Below are positions 37,940 through 50,965 of a stretch of 64,000 nucleotides of DNA, in pieces (the stretch's first letter is position 1; the number at the start of each line of letters is the position of its first letter). The stretch is from positions 40,290,514-40,354,513 of the forward strand of contig CM037864.1 of the NCBI GenBank assembly GCA_021292105.1, written 5' to 3'. The position numbers and the translations under genes are program-made. Under the pieces are notes generated by a model. The model did no database searches and had not been told where the DNA came from. It worked only from the letters and a program-made list of their open reading frames with translations. This DNA comes from Anadara kagoshimensis (taxonomy: Eukaryota > Mollusca > Bivalvia > Arcoida > Arcidae).

Positions 37940-40639
37940 AAGCACATAAGAAAAATTACTAACATACTGTTCAAATACACCAGAGTCCATGTGTGAAATG
38001 CAAGGCAGTGTACCATGGCATTCTAAGCATGGTTTTTAAAACTTTCCATAGATGCTCAATTATTGAACACAGACACTCTTACAATAGCTTTGTTCTCAGT
38101 TATTGTTTTTCTTAAGATGGCGAACATTGTCAAAATCCAGTTCAAGATGCTTAATGATACAGTGGAACAACTGAAGCACAACAAATGCCATCTCATCATT
38201 AAGGTAACCCTAAAACTGGACCTGTGACTGTCTCTAGGCATTTCATTCGTTTCCATAATTTCAAAATAAAATGAAGGGTGAATTGTCTGGTATATCAGTG
38301 TTTAGAACAGTTTTGAACAATTAGCTTTTTATAGCTTTAGTTAGACATAGCTTAATAGAACATTACTTACTAAATTTACTGCTAGGATTTGAATCTTCTA
38401 CCCCAAAGACAATGCCAAGAAATTAGACCATGTTCATCTTTGAGAAGATTACTGCATAGGTGAAACAAAATTTTACACCTCCCTACTCCTGTCACCTGGG
38501 GCCATTTGTTCGAAACTTTTTAAGTTTAATCAGTGATTAACCATGAAATAAAAATAGCAATAAAAATCAACATAACAAAATTAATGTTTTTTTATCAATG
38601 TGCTGAAGTTTGATGAAATTCTATCTATTTTTTAAAATTTTCAAGTTTAATTTTGAAATTATGCATAATTCAAATTTTGACTAATCAATTGATTACACCT
38701 AATCAGGCTCCTTACAACTGACCCCTGGTGTTAGTGCTGTTATGTCAGAGTGTACTTGGACATCCATGTAAACATTTTTGTTAAGATTAAATCATATAGA
38801 TAATGTTATCCTTGAAATATCAGTTTGTCTGGGATCAACAAATTATCTACTTCTTAATGTTTTAATATTTCCAAAGAACTAAGATAACCTTGGCTTACTG
38901 ACTGTATATTTATATCATGTTTAAGTTTACTGTTTATCAAACCAATCTGTTTAGACAGTTGATGCACCAATAAAATGTTCCTCACAACTATTTAGGCCTA
39001 AATTATATCATCTACAGTGTGCTAGATAATGTTGGTTTAATGTAATCATTAATTTATCAGAATTTGAAAACACAAACAAGGAATAGTTTGTAATATTTTA
39101 ACTGTTTTTTTATTTTTAATTTAAGTGACAGAAACATGTACCAATAAGCTTTGTCAAAGATAGCCATCTAATGCTCTAAGTGTTGCTCAAAATTCTTGTT
39201 TTTCAGCCTTGTAAAAAATAACAAGATCACACAAAAATTGGATTAAAAACAATCTGTTCAAATGACTAGTAACTGTTTTATTTAATTTGTTTATAATTTA
39301 TTCTAAATTTCTTGATCAATTTCTTAGTTGGTTGTCACAAACACCCATCCTGGATTAGTTCAATTAATCTGAACACCATTAATTTCTAAGCAAGAGACTT
39401 CTTAAATATTCATATCCTCTCTAGATTATCAACCAGGAAGTGTAAATGAGCTTTTCAGCTGGTGACAGTATAATTCTTATCATGCCATGCTCAGCTGAGC
39501 AATATCTCTGGGTTAAAAAACTAATACTTCACTGGGGTGGCATGATTTAATCACTGGATGTGACAAAGATACTTCTAGAGGGAGAGTAAATTGACAATGA
39601 AAGTACAATCTTCAGGGCTGTAAAAATCAGCTGTCAAGGCTTCTTCAGGTCAATAAACCCCCTAGTGATACAACACTGTATGCTGATGACATATAAAATA
39701 TAATTTAAACCAGCAACCAAAGTGTACAATAGAGACACAATCCTATCAACACAATAGCAGGTGCTTATTACCACACAATTGTAGTTTGCATAAAATGAAT
39801 GGACAGTGTTCTGAAGTCTGAAGCCTGCTATTACAGAATACAAAATCACTGGGATAAAAGAAAATATGCAAGAAGAAAATGTAGGTTGAACTCAATGAAA
39901 CAGAATATAAAATATTTAAGAAGAAAATGTCTTTATCAGCAGAAAAGTTTTATATATAGTGAAGATTTCCTGGTCTTTATAAACTGGGAACACCGAAATA
40001 AGGAAGTATAGTCTTAAAAAGCTCGACTGATTTATAGTAATAGTTTCTTGAATGTCCATAAGGTTTACCTGTATATACTGAGAGGCACTTAGTCTTAATT
40101 TTACAAAGAGCAAACTTCATAAATGCAAAGATTATTTGAACATGTCAAAGTGAAGTGATTTATAATAATTTCTCCATAGTTGTAAGGTTCACCTGTATAT
40201 GGATAGGACCACTTAGCATTGACTCTTCAATGAACAAAACTTCATAATTGCAAAGACTCTTTGCAAAATGCCAAAGTGAATTCTCTCTCTATCTCTCTCT
40301 CTCTGTTTCCAATTTTGCACAGGTTCCCATTGTACCAACAACATAGCACCTTTGCTGACCTACATAAAGCATTAAGATAAACATAATCTGTGAATTATTA
40401 AGACAGGTCCACTTATATCATTTATTTTAGGTGTATTTGTTTGTTTTAGTAATAACATCCACATTGTTTGACCATTGAAGTAAATAACCTCATAACAAGA
40501 CAGTCATTTCATAAAACTCTTATAAGTTCAGAAAACAAGCTGGTGGTTTATTTCTAGTGCACATCCACTTACTAGAGCAATAACAGCCCTCTGCTCTTTG
40601 AAGCAAATAATCTCACAACATCACAGTCATTTCACTACA

Positions 40640-40860
40640 AAGGACCTCAAGTGGTCTAATGTGAATGCTTACAGATCACAGAGCCTCTAATTGCCTATTT
40701 TTAAATCCCACTTAGGCAGATCCTAGTGTGAAAAGGTTTGTAAGTTCACTTGCCATTTCACTCTGGTTGCCTCTACCACCCAAGAAATGATTGCCTCAAA
40801 ATAAGTGATATAATCTTGAGAGGGGCATAAAATACTCTTAATCAAATTAATTCCAATAAT
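40640..40860 (+). mobile_element. SINE C copy
   Basis: agtggtctaatgtgaatgct (A-box region), tttttaaatcccac, gatcctagtgtgaaaaggtt, the ttgcctctaccacccaagaa block and aatcttgagaggggcataaa follow the family C order. Confidence 0.68.
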
Positions 40861-42689
40861 TTCACTACAGCTGACACCCTTCACAGATCAGGAAGCCATT
40901 TCCACTGGATAAGATTGGTAACAAACATACTGTTTAACCATTAAGACAGTAATGACCATTAAGTAAATACTGGTAACCTCACAAGATGACCTCTATAACA
41001 CTACAACCTTGTTTACTAGATCTGATCAGAAGAACATGTGGCTTTGGAGTTATTTCAGAGTTACACCACTGACCAATGATGTTAGCCAAAGAATACATAT
41101 ATATATCGGCAACACGATGAAGAAACCCCTGTGGTAAAATAATTTTTCTTGGCATAAAAGAGAAAATAATCTGACTATAATATTAATTGTTTCCACCACC
41201 ACTACCTCTACTACTTCTGGCATATAGACAACTATTGATTATCATTATGTAGGTAAAAACAATGCTAACTAAATTTACTTATTTACTACTCATAATTATC
41301 TTACAGAGGTTACCTATTAACTGTTACATTTGTTATTATACAGCATTATTTAACTTCTAAGTTGTTACTATAGGCAAACAACATTGACCTGTCTGATTGA
41401 CCTTAAATTTGAAATATTTACAATGGACCAATACATTAATGTATAGGGTCAAAGTCACAGGTATTTATTTCCTGTATATATCATGGGGAACTTGTATTGC
41501 CCTTATATTAACTGTGAATCCTAACACTACCCATATATTGAGTGGATCCTCCTATATAAATATTCCAAATGAAAGGTCAAGTGGGCAGGTCCATGATGTT
41601 TGACTGTACAATTGCAGCAAAGTTGACAAGAGAAAGTTCAAAGAACAGCATATTCAGTCAAGTGTTACTAAAAATTTCATAACATTTTGACAAAAACTGT
41701 CTGAGCTGGCAAAGTCATGGCCACTGTATATTGTATCTTGGAATTTCAAAGGTACTTGGTATTTACAGATCCTTATGCACTGGGATTCTTTCATCTACAT
41801 GTGCATTGTATTGGTCTTTACAATTACAAAAGGAGTTAAAACCAACTCCCTTTATTGAAATGAAATTCAAACTTGACCTGCAACTTCTTTAAAGAAAAAC
41901 ACTACTATTAACAATGACTGTATAAAAAACCAATAAAAGACAAGCATGACTTTACAAACTTCAACAGGTAGCTTTAAATGTTTGTATATATGATCCAATG
42001 TTTTGGTTGTCAAACTGATAAATATCCTCAATGTATTTAAAAAGGTTTTTCAACCACAAAATGATTTTCTAATAAACCTTACACAATATCAGATTCCCAA
42101 TAATAGAGCAATATAGCAACTATTTCACCTATACATCTTGTGACAGGTGAGTGTGAAATGCAATACTTGGTGACGGGGTCGATAAACCTTGTACTGGATA
42201 CAGGAGGGTAGCATTTATAATATCTATAACCAAATAATTACTGTATTTAATGTTAAAATCACACTTTAATATACCTATATCACAACCAATAATGTTGCTA
42301 ATTTTCAATAAAGTGGCTCGAAAATGACCATATCTAACCCCGTTTCAGCTAGTTGAATTTAAAACGTTACAGCTAGTTGAATTTAAAATGGGTATACATA
42401 CATTGGCTACAAACATTTTTATATGATAAATGAACTATATCATTCTGTGAACTCTATTAAATCTTACAGGGGTATATACTGGTATATGTACACAAAATTC
42501 TATGCAACATTGCCTTACGTATTTGTATCATATTGAGTACAATTATTTTGTGTACTAGGCTGGCACCAAGATTATCTGATTCACACTATCAGATACAACT
42601 GCTGAAGGTCATTATTTTAGTACCACATGCTTTTGTTTCATGTTTCTATCACATTATTGTTGTTTTTTTTTTGTTTTTTTTTTGGTAAA

Positions 42690-42910
42690 TTTAAGAAGTT
42701 TTTGTATAAATCATATTCAAATCACTATCTAGGCTTCCGTTATTGGTAGTCAAAATTATCATTGGCTACTATTTCTAAGAAATCTTTTCAAAAAGTAACT
42801 TATTTTAGGCAATTTGTGATAAATTTAATATCCCTAAACTATATTTTCACAAATTTATATATTTTGGCTTTATTTTTAAATGATTTTCAAATTGTGGAAA
42901 CCTAGACTAC
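42690..42910 (+). repeat. dispersed repeat E copy after T-runs
   Basis: T-rich tracts (42662-42682) precede ttggtagtcaaaattatcat tggctactatttct, cttttcaaaaagtaacttat and attgtggaaacctag. Confidence 0.65.
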
Positions 42911-43518
42911 TGTTACTATAGAAAATCTAATTTGTACAATTAATGAACATACATAATAAAATCACAAAACTGATTAACTGATTAACACCTAACAACATTC
43001 ATTGTGACACAACATGACATCATCTACGACACTGTATCTAAATACAAACTGAATCAAAACATAATATTTAATTCAAAAGTAATTATTGCTGCTGTATAAA
43101 CAACATTTTACGCCTACCAGTACGCGTCTGCAATATGTAATGTAACAAATTTATTACTTAAATAGTTACTGTATTCAGATCATGCAAGAGTAGTTATGCA
43201 TAAAAAAATTGTTCTGACTTGTTCAATAAATTCAATATTTCATCAACATGCATGGTGTATGTTAATATTACGTAAACACTTGTGTATGCAGATAGTTTCT
43301 TTTGTAGCCTATACATTTGTATCTTTACACAACCCCTCATACAGAATGTACTCCCTTCAGAGATTAACAGTAATTACATTCATACATAAATCACATAAAT
43401 ACACAAGCTTACTATATAACAGATCTATTATCAATATAATATTGACTAAAGTATGTGTTCATTATCTGTTATAAAATATCTTATGTAATCAAACATCACA
43501 CTACATCTTCTGTATACA

Positions 43519-44062
43519 GGTCAATATTCAGTCCTTTACACAACTGTAACAACATCACATAACATTGTCAGTATGAATGATCAGGATTTATTTCAATATT
43601 CAGTCTTTTACATAACTGTAACAACATCACATAACATTTTCAGTATGAATGATCAGGATTTATTTCAATATTCAGACCTTTACACAACTGTAACAACATC
43701 ACATAACATTGTCAGTATGAATGATCAGGATTTATTTCAATATTCAGTCCTTTACACAACTGTAACAACATCACATAACATTGTCAGTATGAATGATCAG
43801 GATTTATTTCAATATTCAGTCCTTTACACAACTGTAACAACATCACACAACATTGTCAGTATGAATAAGCAGGATTTATTTCAATATTCAGTCTTTTACA
43901 TAACTGTAACAACATCACATAACATTTTCAGTATGAATGATCAGGATTTATTTCAATATTCAGTCCTTTACATAACTGTAACAACATCACATAACATTGT
44001 CAGTATGAATAAGCAGGATTCATTTCAACATTCAGTCCTTCACATCACAAGCATGAAATTTC
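43519..44062 (+). repeat. 72-bp minisatellite, about 7.5 copies
   Basis: Each unit contains tcaatattcagtcctttaca caactgtaacaac, then atcacataacattgtcagta and tgaatgatcaggatttattt. The unit is 72 bp, a multiple of three, and lacks a stop in one frame, so it reads as 24-residue repeats beginning MNDQDLFQYS for 169 codons. Unit-to-unit changes include amino-acid-changing ones (ND to NK, VLY to VFY, IVS to IFS), and there is no signal, domain or splice context. I treat it as non-coding. Confidence 0.93.
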
Positions 44063-44264
44063 TAACAAGACATCACAAGTGACAATGAGGTATTGTGTAA
44101 TAAAGGGCAATAACTCTGTCAATTTGAGTTCACCAGTTACAAAACACTTTACTCATGAAGCATGAAAACTGTACCAACACTTATAACTAGGTCAAAACTG
44201 TAACAGCACCCAAATCAACATTATAACAGCACCCAGCATCTGACAATGAAGTCAACATACTATG

Positions 44265-44400
44265 TTTTCATTCCATGTAGCCAAAATTGCCACCTGCTAC
44301 CAATTTCTGAGAAATTCTTAAAAATAGGAACCTTTTTTATCAAAGAATTTTCACACGTTTAGGAAATGTTTTTTTATTATGGAAACCTAGACATTGTAAG
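44265..44400 (+). repeat. dispersed repeat E, shortened copy
   Basis: ttccatgtagccaaaattgc, ctgctaccaatttctgagaa and ttatggaaacctagac match the family E ends; the middle is reduced. Confidence 0.6.
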
Positions 44401-44735
44401 GTCAGCATTATAAGATTATATCAATATCCAACATCTTATGACCAGGTCAATATCAAGTTTGTTGTGTATATTTCTATGGTACAACAAAACCATAAAGCTA
44501 CAGGGAATACAGTTTAGTTCCATCATTAACCGCAATCAATGCTGAGACACAACAATGATATACTTGTCTCAAACCAAACCAAACAAATCAACAATATATT
44601 ACCCAAATGACTAGGATTTTTTATGCTACATGCATAAGATATGTCAGTGTTACATAACAGCATGTGTCAAGTACACATATATGTATAAATGCTGTTAATG
44701 TTTTTTTCACAAAACGATCTAGAAATTTTTCTGAT

Positions 44736-44838
44736 GAAGAAGAACTTTTTTAGTGAGTGCAACTTCAATAATTCCATTACATTATTGAAGAAGAACTTTT
44801 TTAGTGAGTGCAACTTCAATAATTCCATCATATTATTG
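44736..44838. repeat. 51-bp tandem duplication
   Basis: gaagaagaacttttttagtg agtgcaacttcaataattcc starts at 44736 and again at 44787. The two copies differ only near their ends. Confidence 0.92.
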
Positions 44839-45726
44839 CTAAGTCTCGGCCAGTAAAATTCGAAAACATAAAGGGTTAAACTTAAACCTTGAAAGTTACA
44901 AGCCACTGATGTGTAAAGCGTAAATTCAGTAGGATACCAAGAGAAAATCAAATATTCTGCAAGAAGACAACGAACCCTAATTCAATTAAAAATAAACATT
45001 AGATGTATTCTTCCTCATATTGTCTGAACAGTGAGTAGAAGGTCAAAGTAATGCCAATCCAAAAACAATAAAATCAATGACATTCATGTCAATATAACCT
45101 TCAGACTTGTATGGTTATCCAATCACTTTCCTATCGCTCAATAAAACAGACAAAAAAAAAACAATACCAACATCAGATAAAGAGTGCTGCATCAAAAGAA
45201 GATACTGACTATAAAAACGACATAATGCCCTTAATCAAACTAATCAGATGAACTGCTTCACCTTCCTGTGACTTTGACCAATAACACCTTAATCACCTCT
45301 CTAACTTATTAAAGGAACCCATTCTTATCCAAATACATATATAAACAGGAAAGAAAAATCAATGTTAATGAGAACTGAAGTCATACCACCTGGATCTAGC
45401 TTCTTCAATAACCTTAATTGTAGTTGTGTTATCTAGAAACCAAACTGATACATCTTAATGTGTACAAACTAAATAAATTAATTTTACTATACTTCAATGG
45501 ATGTACACACATGTGTAATCTGTTTACATTCTTGGAACAATAATTAATTAGTTATTAAAAGATAAGTAATGAATAAACTTAGAAACATAGTTTGTTTTAC
45601 AACATGAAACCTTATGCTTATTTTCATACATAAATCATCACAATTTACAACAAATAGTAAAAGCTGTATAAATAATTCTTCATAAGCTATTCCTAAGATT
45701 TAGGACTTTCTGTATGTTCTATACAA

Positions 45727-46060
45727 GAGGGCCTCTGTGGCAAAGTGGTCTAAAGTACATGTTTACAAGTTACATATTACAGTGCCGCTCACTCTATATA
45801 ATTGTCATATTGCCAGTCATGCCTTTTATGTTCCCACACTGGCCGCCATCATGGTACTAAAGCAACTAATGATGTACTTGTGTTAGTGACATCATTAAAT
45901 GGCACAATTCAGGCCGAGTTTTAATTCTTTTTGTGTGTAATTCAAGCATGCTTGGCCTTTGTCGGAACATTCTTGGTGTGGCCCGCGATCCGTCAATTGA
46001 CAGAATTTTAACTGGGATGTAAAACTCCATTGATCCACTCTACCCTTCTATTAAATATTT
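45727..46060 (+). mobile_element. SINE C-related, badly decayed
   Basis: gcctctgtggcaaagtggtc taaagta looks like a tRNA-type A-box region, and the distal ttttaactgggatgtaaaac tccattgatccac resembles the 3' part of family C. The middle is unfamiliar, so this may be two fragments. Confidence 0.4.
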
Positions 46061-46471
46061 GAGCCAGTTTACCCATAAACAAGATTTTGTTACCCACCAT
46101 TGCCTTTTCTGGTCTTAATTTCTTTATTCAACTTTTGATGGTTTGGTAAAAGAAGTGAAATTTTCACATGACTTATGACACTAACGTTACTAACAAAAAT
46201 CTCCACAATGACAGCAACAGAAACTGACAATAAGTTAACACCTACACTAACAGCGAGTAATTCCTACATTTGTACAGATCTTGGTCACAACAAAAAACAA
46301 CAAAACCATGTGATACTGTTGTTGCAGTTCATGTTTGTGTAAAATTCAGAATACAACCGATATATAATGCATGTATCATTAAAACTATGACTTACAAATA
46401 GAAATTGAGATTCATACAAAGTACATAATGTACAATAAAAAGCCAATGTTCCAACTTCCAAGGGCACATAG

Positions 46472-46814
46472 AAGCTGCGGTGTTCTAATGGATAAGATGT
46501 CAGTCTAAAAATCCAGGGTCTCTCATTGCTGCGAGTTTGAGTCCCGCTCAGACCACATGTGAGAAAGTAAATTTTTCTTGCCATTGGCCTTTACTGGTTC
46601 ACCTGGTGTCAGTATAATGCGACTGGGGGAGTGGTATGCTTGTCTGCGATGTACCAACTCGGTGAGCTAGCACTTTAAAGTCGCCCTGAGTGTGCGCTGG
46701 TACAAGGCAGACTAATAAACACATTCGCACTTCACATGCATATACAAACTTGTTCATAGATAAAGCCAAAGAGATTCATAAAGTAGCTGAAAAATAGCTG
46801 ATGTGACATTCAAC
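46472..46814 (+). mobile_element. SINE B, diverged copy
   Basis: A tRNA-like head (ttctaatggataagatgtca, then B-box GAGTTTGAGTCCC) is followed by cagaccacatgtgagaaagt, cactttaaagtcgccctgag and agctgaaaaatagctgatgt. This is the same order as the minus-strand copy at 11877-12278. The AACC tail and a TSD are not visible, so it is older. Confidence 0.88.
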
Positions 46815-48060
46815 ATTTGTAGGGAAGATGACTCAGACTTGTTAATTGTTTAACAAACATTAAACTTGACCTATAACTTATCCAATATTAAAACTGCATA
46901 ATTCCACAAAAGAATTCAAAGCTATAAGGCTAATGTAACTGACATGTACAGACTGAACAGAAAGTAGAAACCTGTCATCTCAGTTTACAGAGAGGGGGAA
47001 GTCATTTTACACTTTACAATTATTACAATAAATGATTCACTAGAATGCATTATGCATGTAATGAATACAAGAGTGCAATCATTTCAACATAATTGAAAAA
47101 TACATACATTCAAAAATCAATTTAATGTAAAAACATATAAATTATGCATTGTAGTTAAATAACAGTATGGAGAGGCTTCACTTGATCACAATGTTGATTT
47201 ACCAAGAAATTCTAACATATCATATTTAGCATAAAATATGATACCTCTTTCAAAAGCACACCCTACTGGTTTAATGAATTACTTAAAAAAAGAGAAAAAA
47301 AAAACAAGACTACCATTTCAGTACTTTGATCATTAACTAGTGATATACAATTTTCTGTTAACACCAGGAATTGAAACTGAAGCTGGGAAAGATGTACAGT
47401 ATATCAGAAATGTGTGGAATAAAGTTTCAGTAATTTGTCCAGAAAAAAAAAACAAAAACAACTTAATCTTTCCATGATAATCCATTACCAGTACATATAT
47501 ATTTACCAAAAGAAGTATTATGTATCAAATTCCCCTGCCAATTATTTGACCTTGTAATAATGATTTATAGCATAAATACTGAAATTTCAGACCACAAAGT
47601 GCTGCTAACATCAATAAACCAGCAAGTGTTAAAATTATCTTGTCTAAGGAATACACAATACTTTATACATTTAAGGTTAGAAATTTTGATGGATCTAATG
47701 TAACATGTCCTACAAATTGAATTTACTGGAAATATACATTCTGTATATTAGTATTCATTCTAGGATTTTTCAGAGGGGGTATTTTCAAAAACACAACATG
47801 ACCTCAATATTTTTGCATTCATGTAATGCTAAATATGGCCCACTAAGGTCTTACTTATGGGGTCATTTGGCAAAATAAGGGAACAATGTCCCTTCTAGAA
47901 GGAACATTGCATAATGCATATATACAAAGTAAACTTGTTTCAAGTCAGAATAGACATTTCAGCATGGACTAAATGAAGGGATCCATCCTGTCTTATTTGT
48001 GCTAATAAGTTGAAATCTCAGCAAATATCAAGAAAGGGTTAGAGTATTGGTGTTTAACAA

Positions 48061-48236
48061 AGAATTAAATGTTCTTAAACCAATAACACAGAACTTGAGG
48101 TTCTTAAACCAATAACACAGAATTCAATGTTCTTAAACCAATAACACAGAATTTGATGTTCTTAAACCAATAACACAGAATTCAAGGTTTTTAAACCAAT
48201 AACACAGAATTCAAGGTTCTTAAACCAATATCAAGG
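48061..48236. repeat. 29-bp minisatellite, 6 copies
   Basis: gttcttaaaccaataacaca + gaa recurs at 48071, 48100, 48129, 48158, 48187 and 48216, exactly 29 bp apart. Each unit holds one CCAAT pentamer. There are no unique spacers, so it is a minisatellite and not CRISPR-like. Confidence 0.96.
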
Positions 48237-48239
48237 CAA

Positions 48240-48400
48240 TAAGTTCTGGATTGGTAGAAGGAACTGGAGAAAACCATAAAAAACACAAATCTTTGGCAAG
48301 ACAAAGTACAAATTTACTCATGCTAGGATCTGATTCGAGTAGAATTAGAGCCTAGGTTATCCTTGAGCTGGCATTATAGACCACTCAACTACCGATGCCA
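48240..48400 (-). mobile_element. SINE C, inverted diverged copy
   Basis: Read on the minus strand, the complement of gctaggatctgattcgagta gives a family C 'gatcctagc' junction. The complement of aactggagaaaaccataaaa gives the 'ggtttctcca' block. Confidence 0.55.
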
Positions 48401-49527
48401 GAAAAATAGAGAAAGGGATTTTTTCTTTACCTTGTTATTTTACTTGATGGCCAAATGTCAGTGAAATATGACCAAGTAATGTTCATTGTTGATCTGTGAC
48501 AATGTGGCTAGTCAGTGTGTTCACACAAAGTATTATATTTTAGTTTCCGCTCTTTGGTCATTTCAGTGTGTCTAGCATTGGTCTTGGAAACAAGTTAGGT
48601 TTTATCCAAACATTGCTAACAGCACTTCCTGCCAAGATTCAACAGAAATCTGTTTAAAGTATATAGACTTAAAAAAACATTCTATTATTATCTCCACAAG
48701 TGAATATCATGTGCCAATACCTATTAGATTCAAAGAAGGTTAACAATGAAGCTTGCACCTTTATTAACCAATTACACTGTCTGGCTATTTGCAAACAAGA
48801 AGTAAACATCATCTTGGAAAAAAGGCAAAGAGACTTTGAGATAGTGTAAGAATAATGAATTACTACAATTACTTGTCTGTTCTAATTCAAAGCAAGATCA
48901 ACACAACAATCTTTGATAAAATCAGTTTATAGAAAATTGCAAGATAGAGGGTTTCACATTAGTCAAAACCTTCAATGAGACTGACAATGACATACCCTAT
49001 TCCTTATGTTCTAAAGAACCCAATAGACCAGCTATACCACTGACACATCGAATCTGATATCCCTATAAGATTAGCAGGGGCCCAGTAGCCCAATGGGTAC
49101 TAAAAATCAGTCTGAGCCCCTTAATGTTTACACATTCTTTTATGAAGTGAGCTGGGCCCCTAACTCAAAACAGTTAAGCTTCATCCCTGCTATAACAGGC
49201 CTATATGACACAAACAAATCAAGGGACCCTGAAATTATGCCATGTAAACCCAAATAACAACAGGATTACAGGGAAACCTTGAAAAGACAGGAGTCTGACT
49301 ATCTTAGTAAGCCCTTTGAAATGAAGAAGTAACTTGTAAAGTATTGCTCTCTAAAGTCTCTTTTGTAAGAAGTATACATTTAAATCAAGAGTTCTAAGTT
49401 GGTAGAGTGTGTCTAAATTTTGAAGTCCCAGGTTAGAAACTGTTTGGCCCCTTATTTTGATTCCTAACACCATCAAAAAGGAGATGAAATATAGCAGCCC
49501 AGTTGGTAAACTACAGGTATATCAGAC

Positions 49528-49600
49528 CCGGTAGTTCAGTTGGTAGAGCAATTGGCTTTAGTGTTGAAGGTTCCAGGTTTCAAACCCTAGTCCAGCCCTA
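49528..49600 (+). mobile_element. tRNA-like head of a SINE, isolated
   Basis: GTAGTTCAGTTGGTAGAGCA (A-box) and GGTTTCAAACCC (B-box) are spaced as in a tRNA. The acceptor stem cannot be closed and the body continues into unrelated sequence, so I call a SINE head rather than a tRNA gene. A more worn A-box-like block (agttggtagagtg) lies at 49397. Confidence 0.55.
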
Positions 49601-49608
49601 TAGTGCAG

Positions 49609-50279
49609 GATTTATTGAAGGGGGTTTTACGTCTTAGTAAAGAATAATTCACTTATTTCCAGATGTCACCATCTATACATAAGGTGGCAGAAATTTGTGC
49701 TCAGGGCAGTGTGCAGGGAGTGAGTGAGTAATGGGGTTTAACGTCCCAGTCAAGAATATTTCACTTATATCGAGACGTCACGAGCTATAGGCCAAGGTGC
49801 AGAAATTTTGCCTGTGCGTTGCGCTGATGGCATTATACAGCAGGGTTCTTTAGCGTGCCAAGCCCACCGTGACACGGGACCTCGTTTATTTTCAGTTCCC
49901 ATTCAAAAGAACTGTGAATTTCATTTGGTAATGCAGAGTGCTTGGCGAAAGAACAGTCACTACCCACTTTCAAGTCTTGGGTCAGACCCGGCCGGGGATC
50001 AAACCCACGACCTCCCATTTATGGAGCGAGCACTCTACCAACTGAGCTACCACAGTGGTGCAGTGTGCAGGGAGAGTTCTTTAACATGACATGCCTACTG
50101 TGGAGCATCGATTTTTAAAGTTTCTTCAGAAAAATCACATTACTTTCATTTCTGAATTTATGCCAAGTGCTTGACGAAAAAACAGTCACTATCTTCTTTT
50201 TAAGTCTTGGTTGGGATTGAATCCATAACCTACCACATACAGAGCCAGTACTCTACCAACTGAGCAACCATAGTGGTGT
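49609..50279 (-). mobile_element. old SINE A interrupted by a younger SINE A
   Basis: The outer copy is 49609-49720 plus 50075-50279: tattgaagggggttttacgt ctt, ttcacttatttccagatgtc, then after the insertion 'agttctttaacatgacatgc' and finally ctctaccaactgagcaacca. A degenerate 12-bp flanking repeat (CCTATAGTGCAG at 49597, CCTTTAGTGTAG at 50280, two mismatches) may be its own TSD. Confidence 0.85.
49721..50059 (-). mobile_element. SINE A, full length, with 15-bp perfect TSD
   Basis: This is the cleanest copy in the window. It contains ggggtttaacgtcccagtca, the tttcacttatatcgagacgt core, ggcattatacagcagggttc and a complete tRNA-like head (complement of gagcactctaccaactgagc, with gatcaaaccc as B-box complement). 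GCAGTGTGCAGGGAG flanks it exactly (49706-49720 and 50060-50074). The length is 339 bp. Confidence 0.95.
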
Positions 50280-50965
50280 CCTTTAGTGTAGCTCCAGAGT
50301 TGATCCTGCATTTTTCCTTCACACGCTTACACTGACATCGAACAAGTATCAAGACAAACAACAAGGAAAACTCATGTGACCATGTGCCGAGCTAAAACCA
50401 AAGCAAAACGACCGTGGATTTGAAGGCCAACATCTTAACCACCTCACTTTCTGCAGACTCTAGTCACTGTTTGAGTTACTCGGTACAAATTCCTCAACTC
50501 AATATGATATTACCAATACCCTTATTTTTTTCTCATTATTTATTCACCAAGTCAATCTATTTTTAGAAATGATTCAAAAACTGTGTTTAATGAAACTGGA
50601 GTTGATCCAACAATGCATACCATGTCACAAATATTATTTCAGTCGCAAAAGTAAACAAAGATTTTAAAAAAATTGACAGACATAATCACATATCCTTCTT
50701 GTTTATCATCCATGACACTGACAGTCAGTAGGGTCTTCTTGGGCAGGCTAACCAAGTTCAACTGTGGCATGGTATGACAATGGAAATTCGAAATCAGTTC
50801 ATTGTTAATCAATGAGCCACGTGTGTTTACTTTCACAAGCACCGGTATTTTTCATTCATTGAATACAGCTCAGTCGATGAGTCTTGAATGATAACATGAT
50901 AAAGATAGGAAAAATCGATGTCAAATTTTTTATGCGTTTAGCACATAAAATATGCGCAATCTTAC

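Larger units (their letters stand above)
3250..50965 (-). other. mob2: MOB2 intron 1 (47.7 kb)
   Basis: The interval runs from the GTAAG donor after exon 1 (GT at 50965-50964) to the AG acceptor at 3251-3250, 47,716 bp. It is made of AT-rich unique sequence and the repeats listed separately. No other protein-coding exon could be supported inside it, though candidate alternative first exons exist (see 22678-22712). Stretches of more than 300 bases in which I see nothing nameable include about 5520-6540, 7490-11270, 16510-18190, 19340-21290, 30160-31110, 33060-34240, 37950-40630, 40870-42690 and 46820-48060. Confidence 0.85.

Noticed and set aside
48061-48236. CRISPR-like array
   Set aside because: Repeats are contiguous at 29 bp with no unique spacers, in a eukaryotic intron.
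49528-49600. A tRNA gene
   Set aside because: A and B boxes are present, but the acceptor and anticodon stems do not fold convincingly; it lies among SINE copies.
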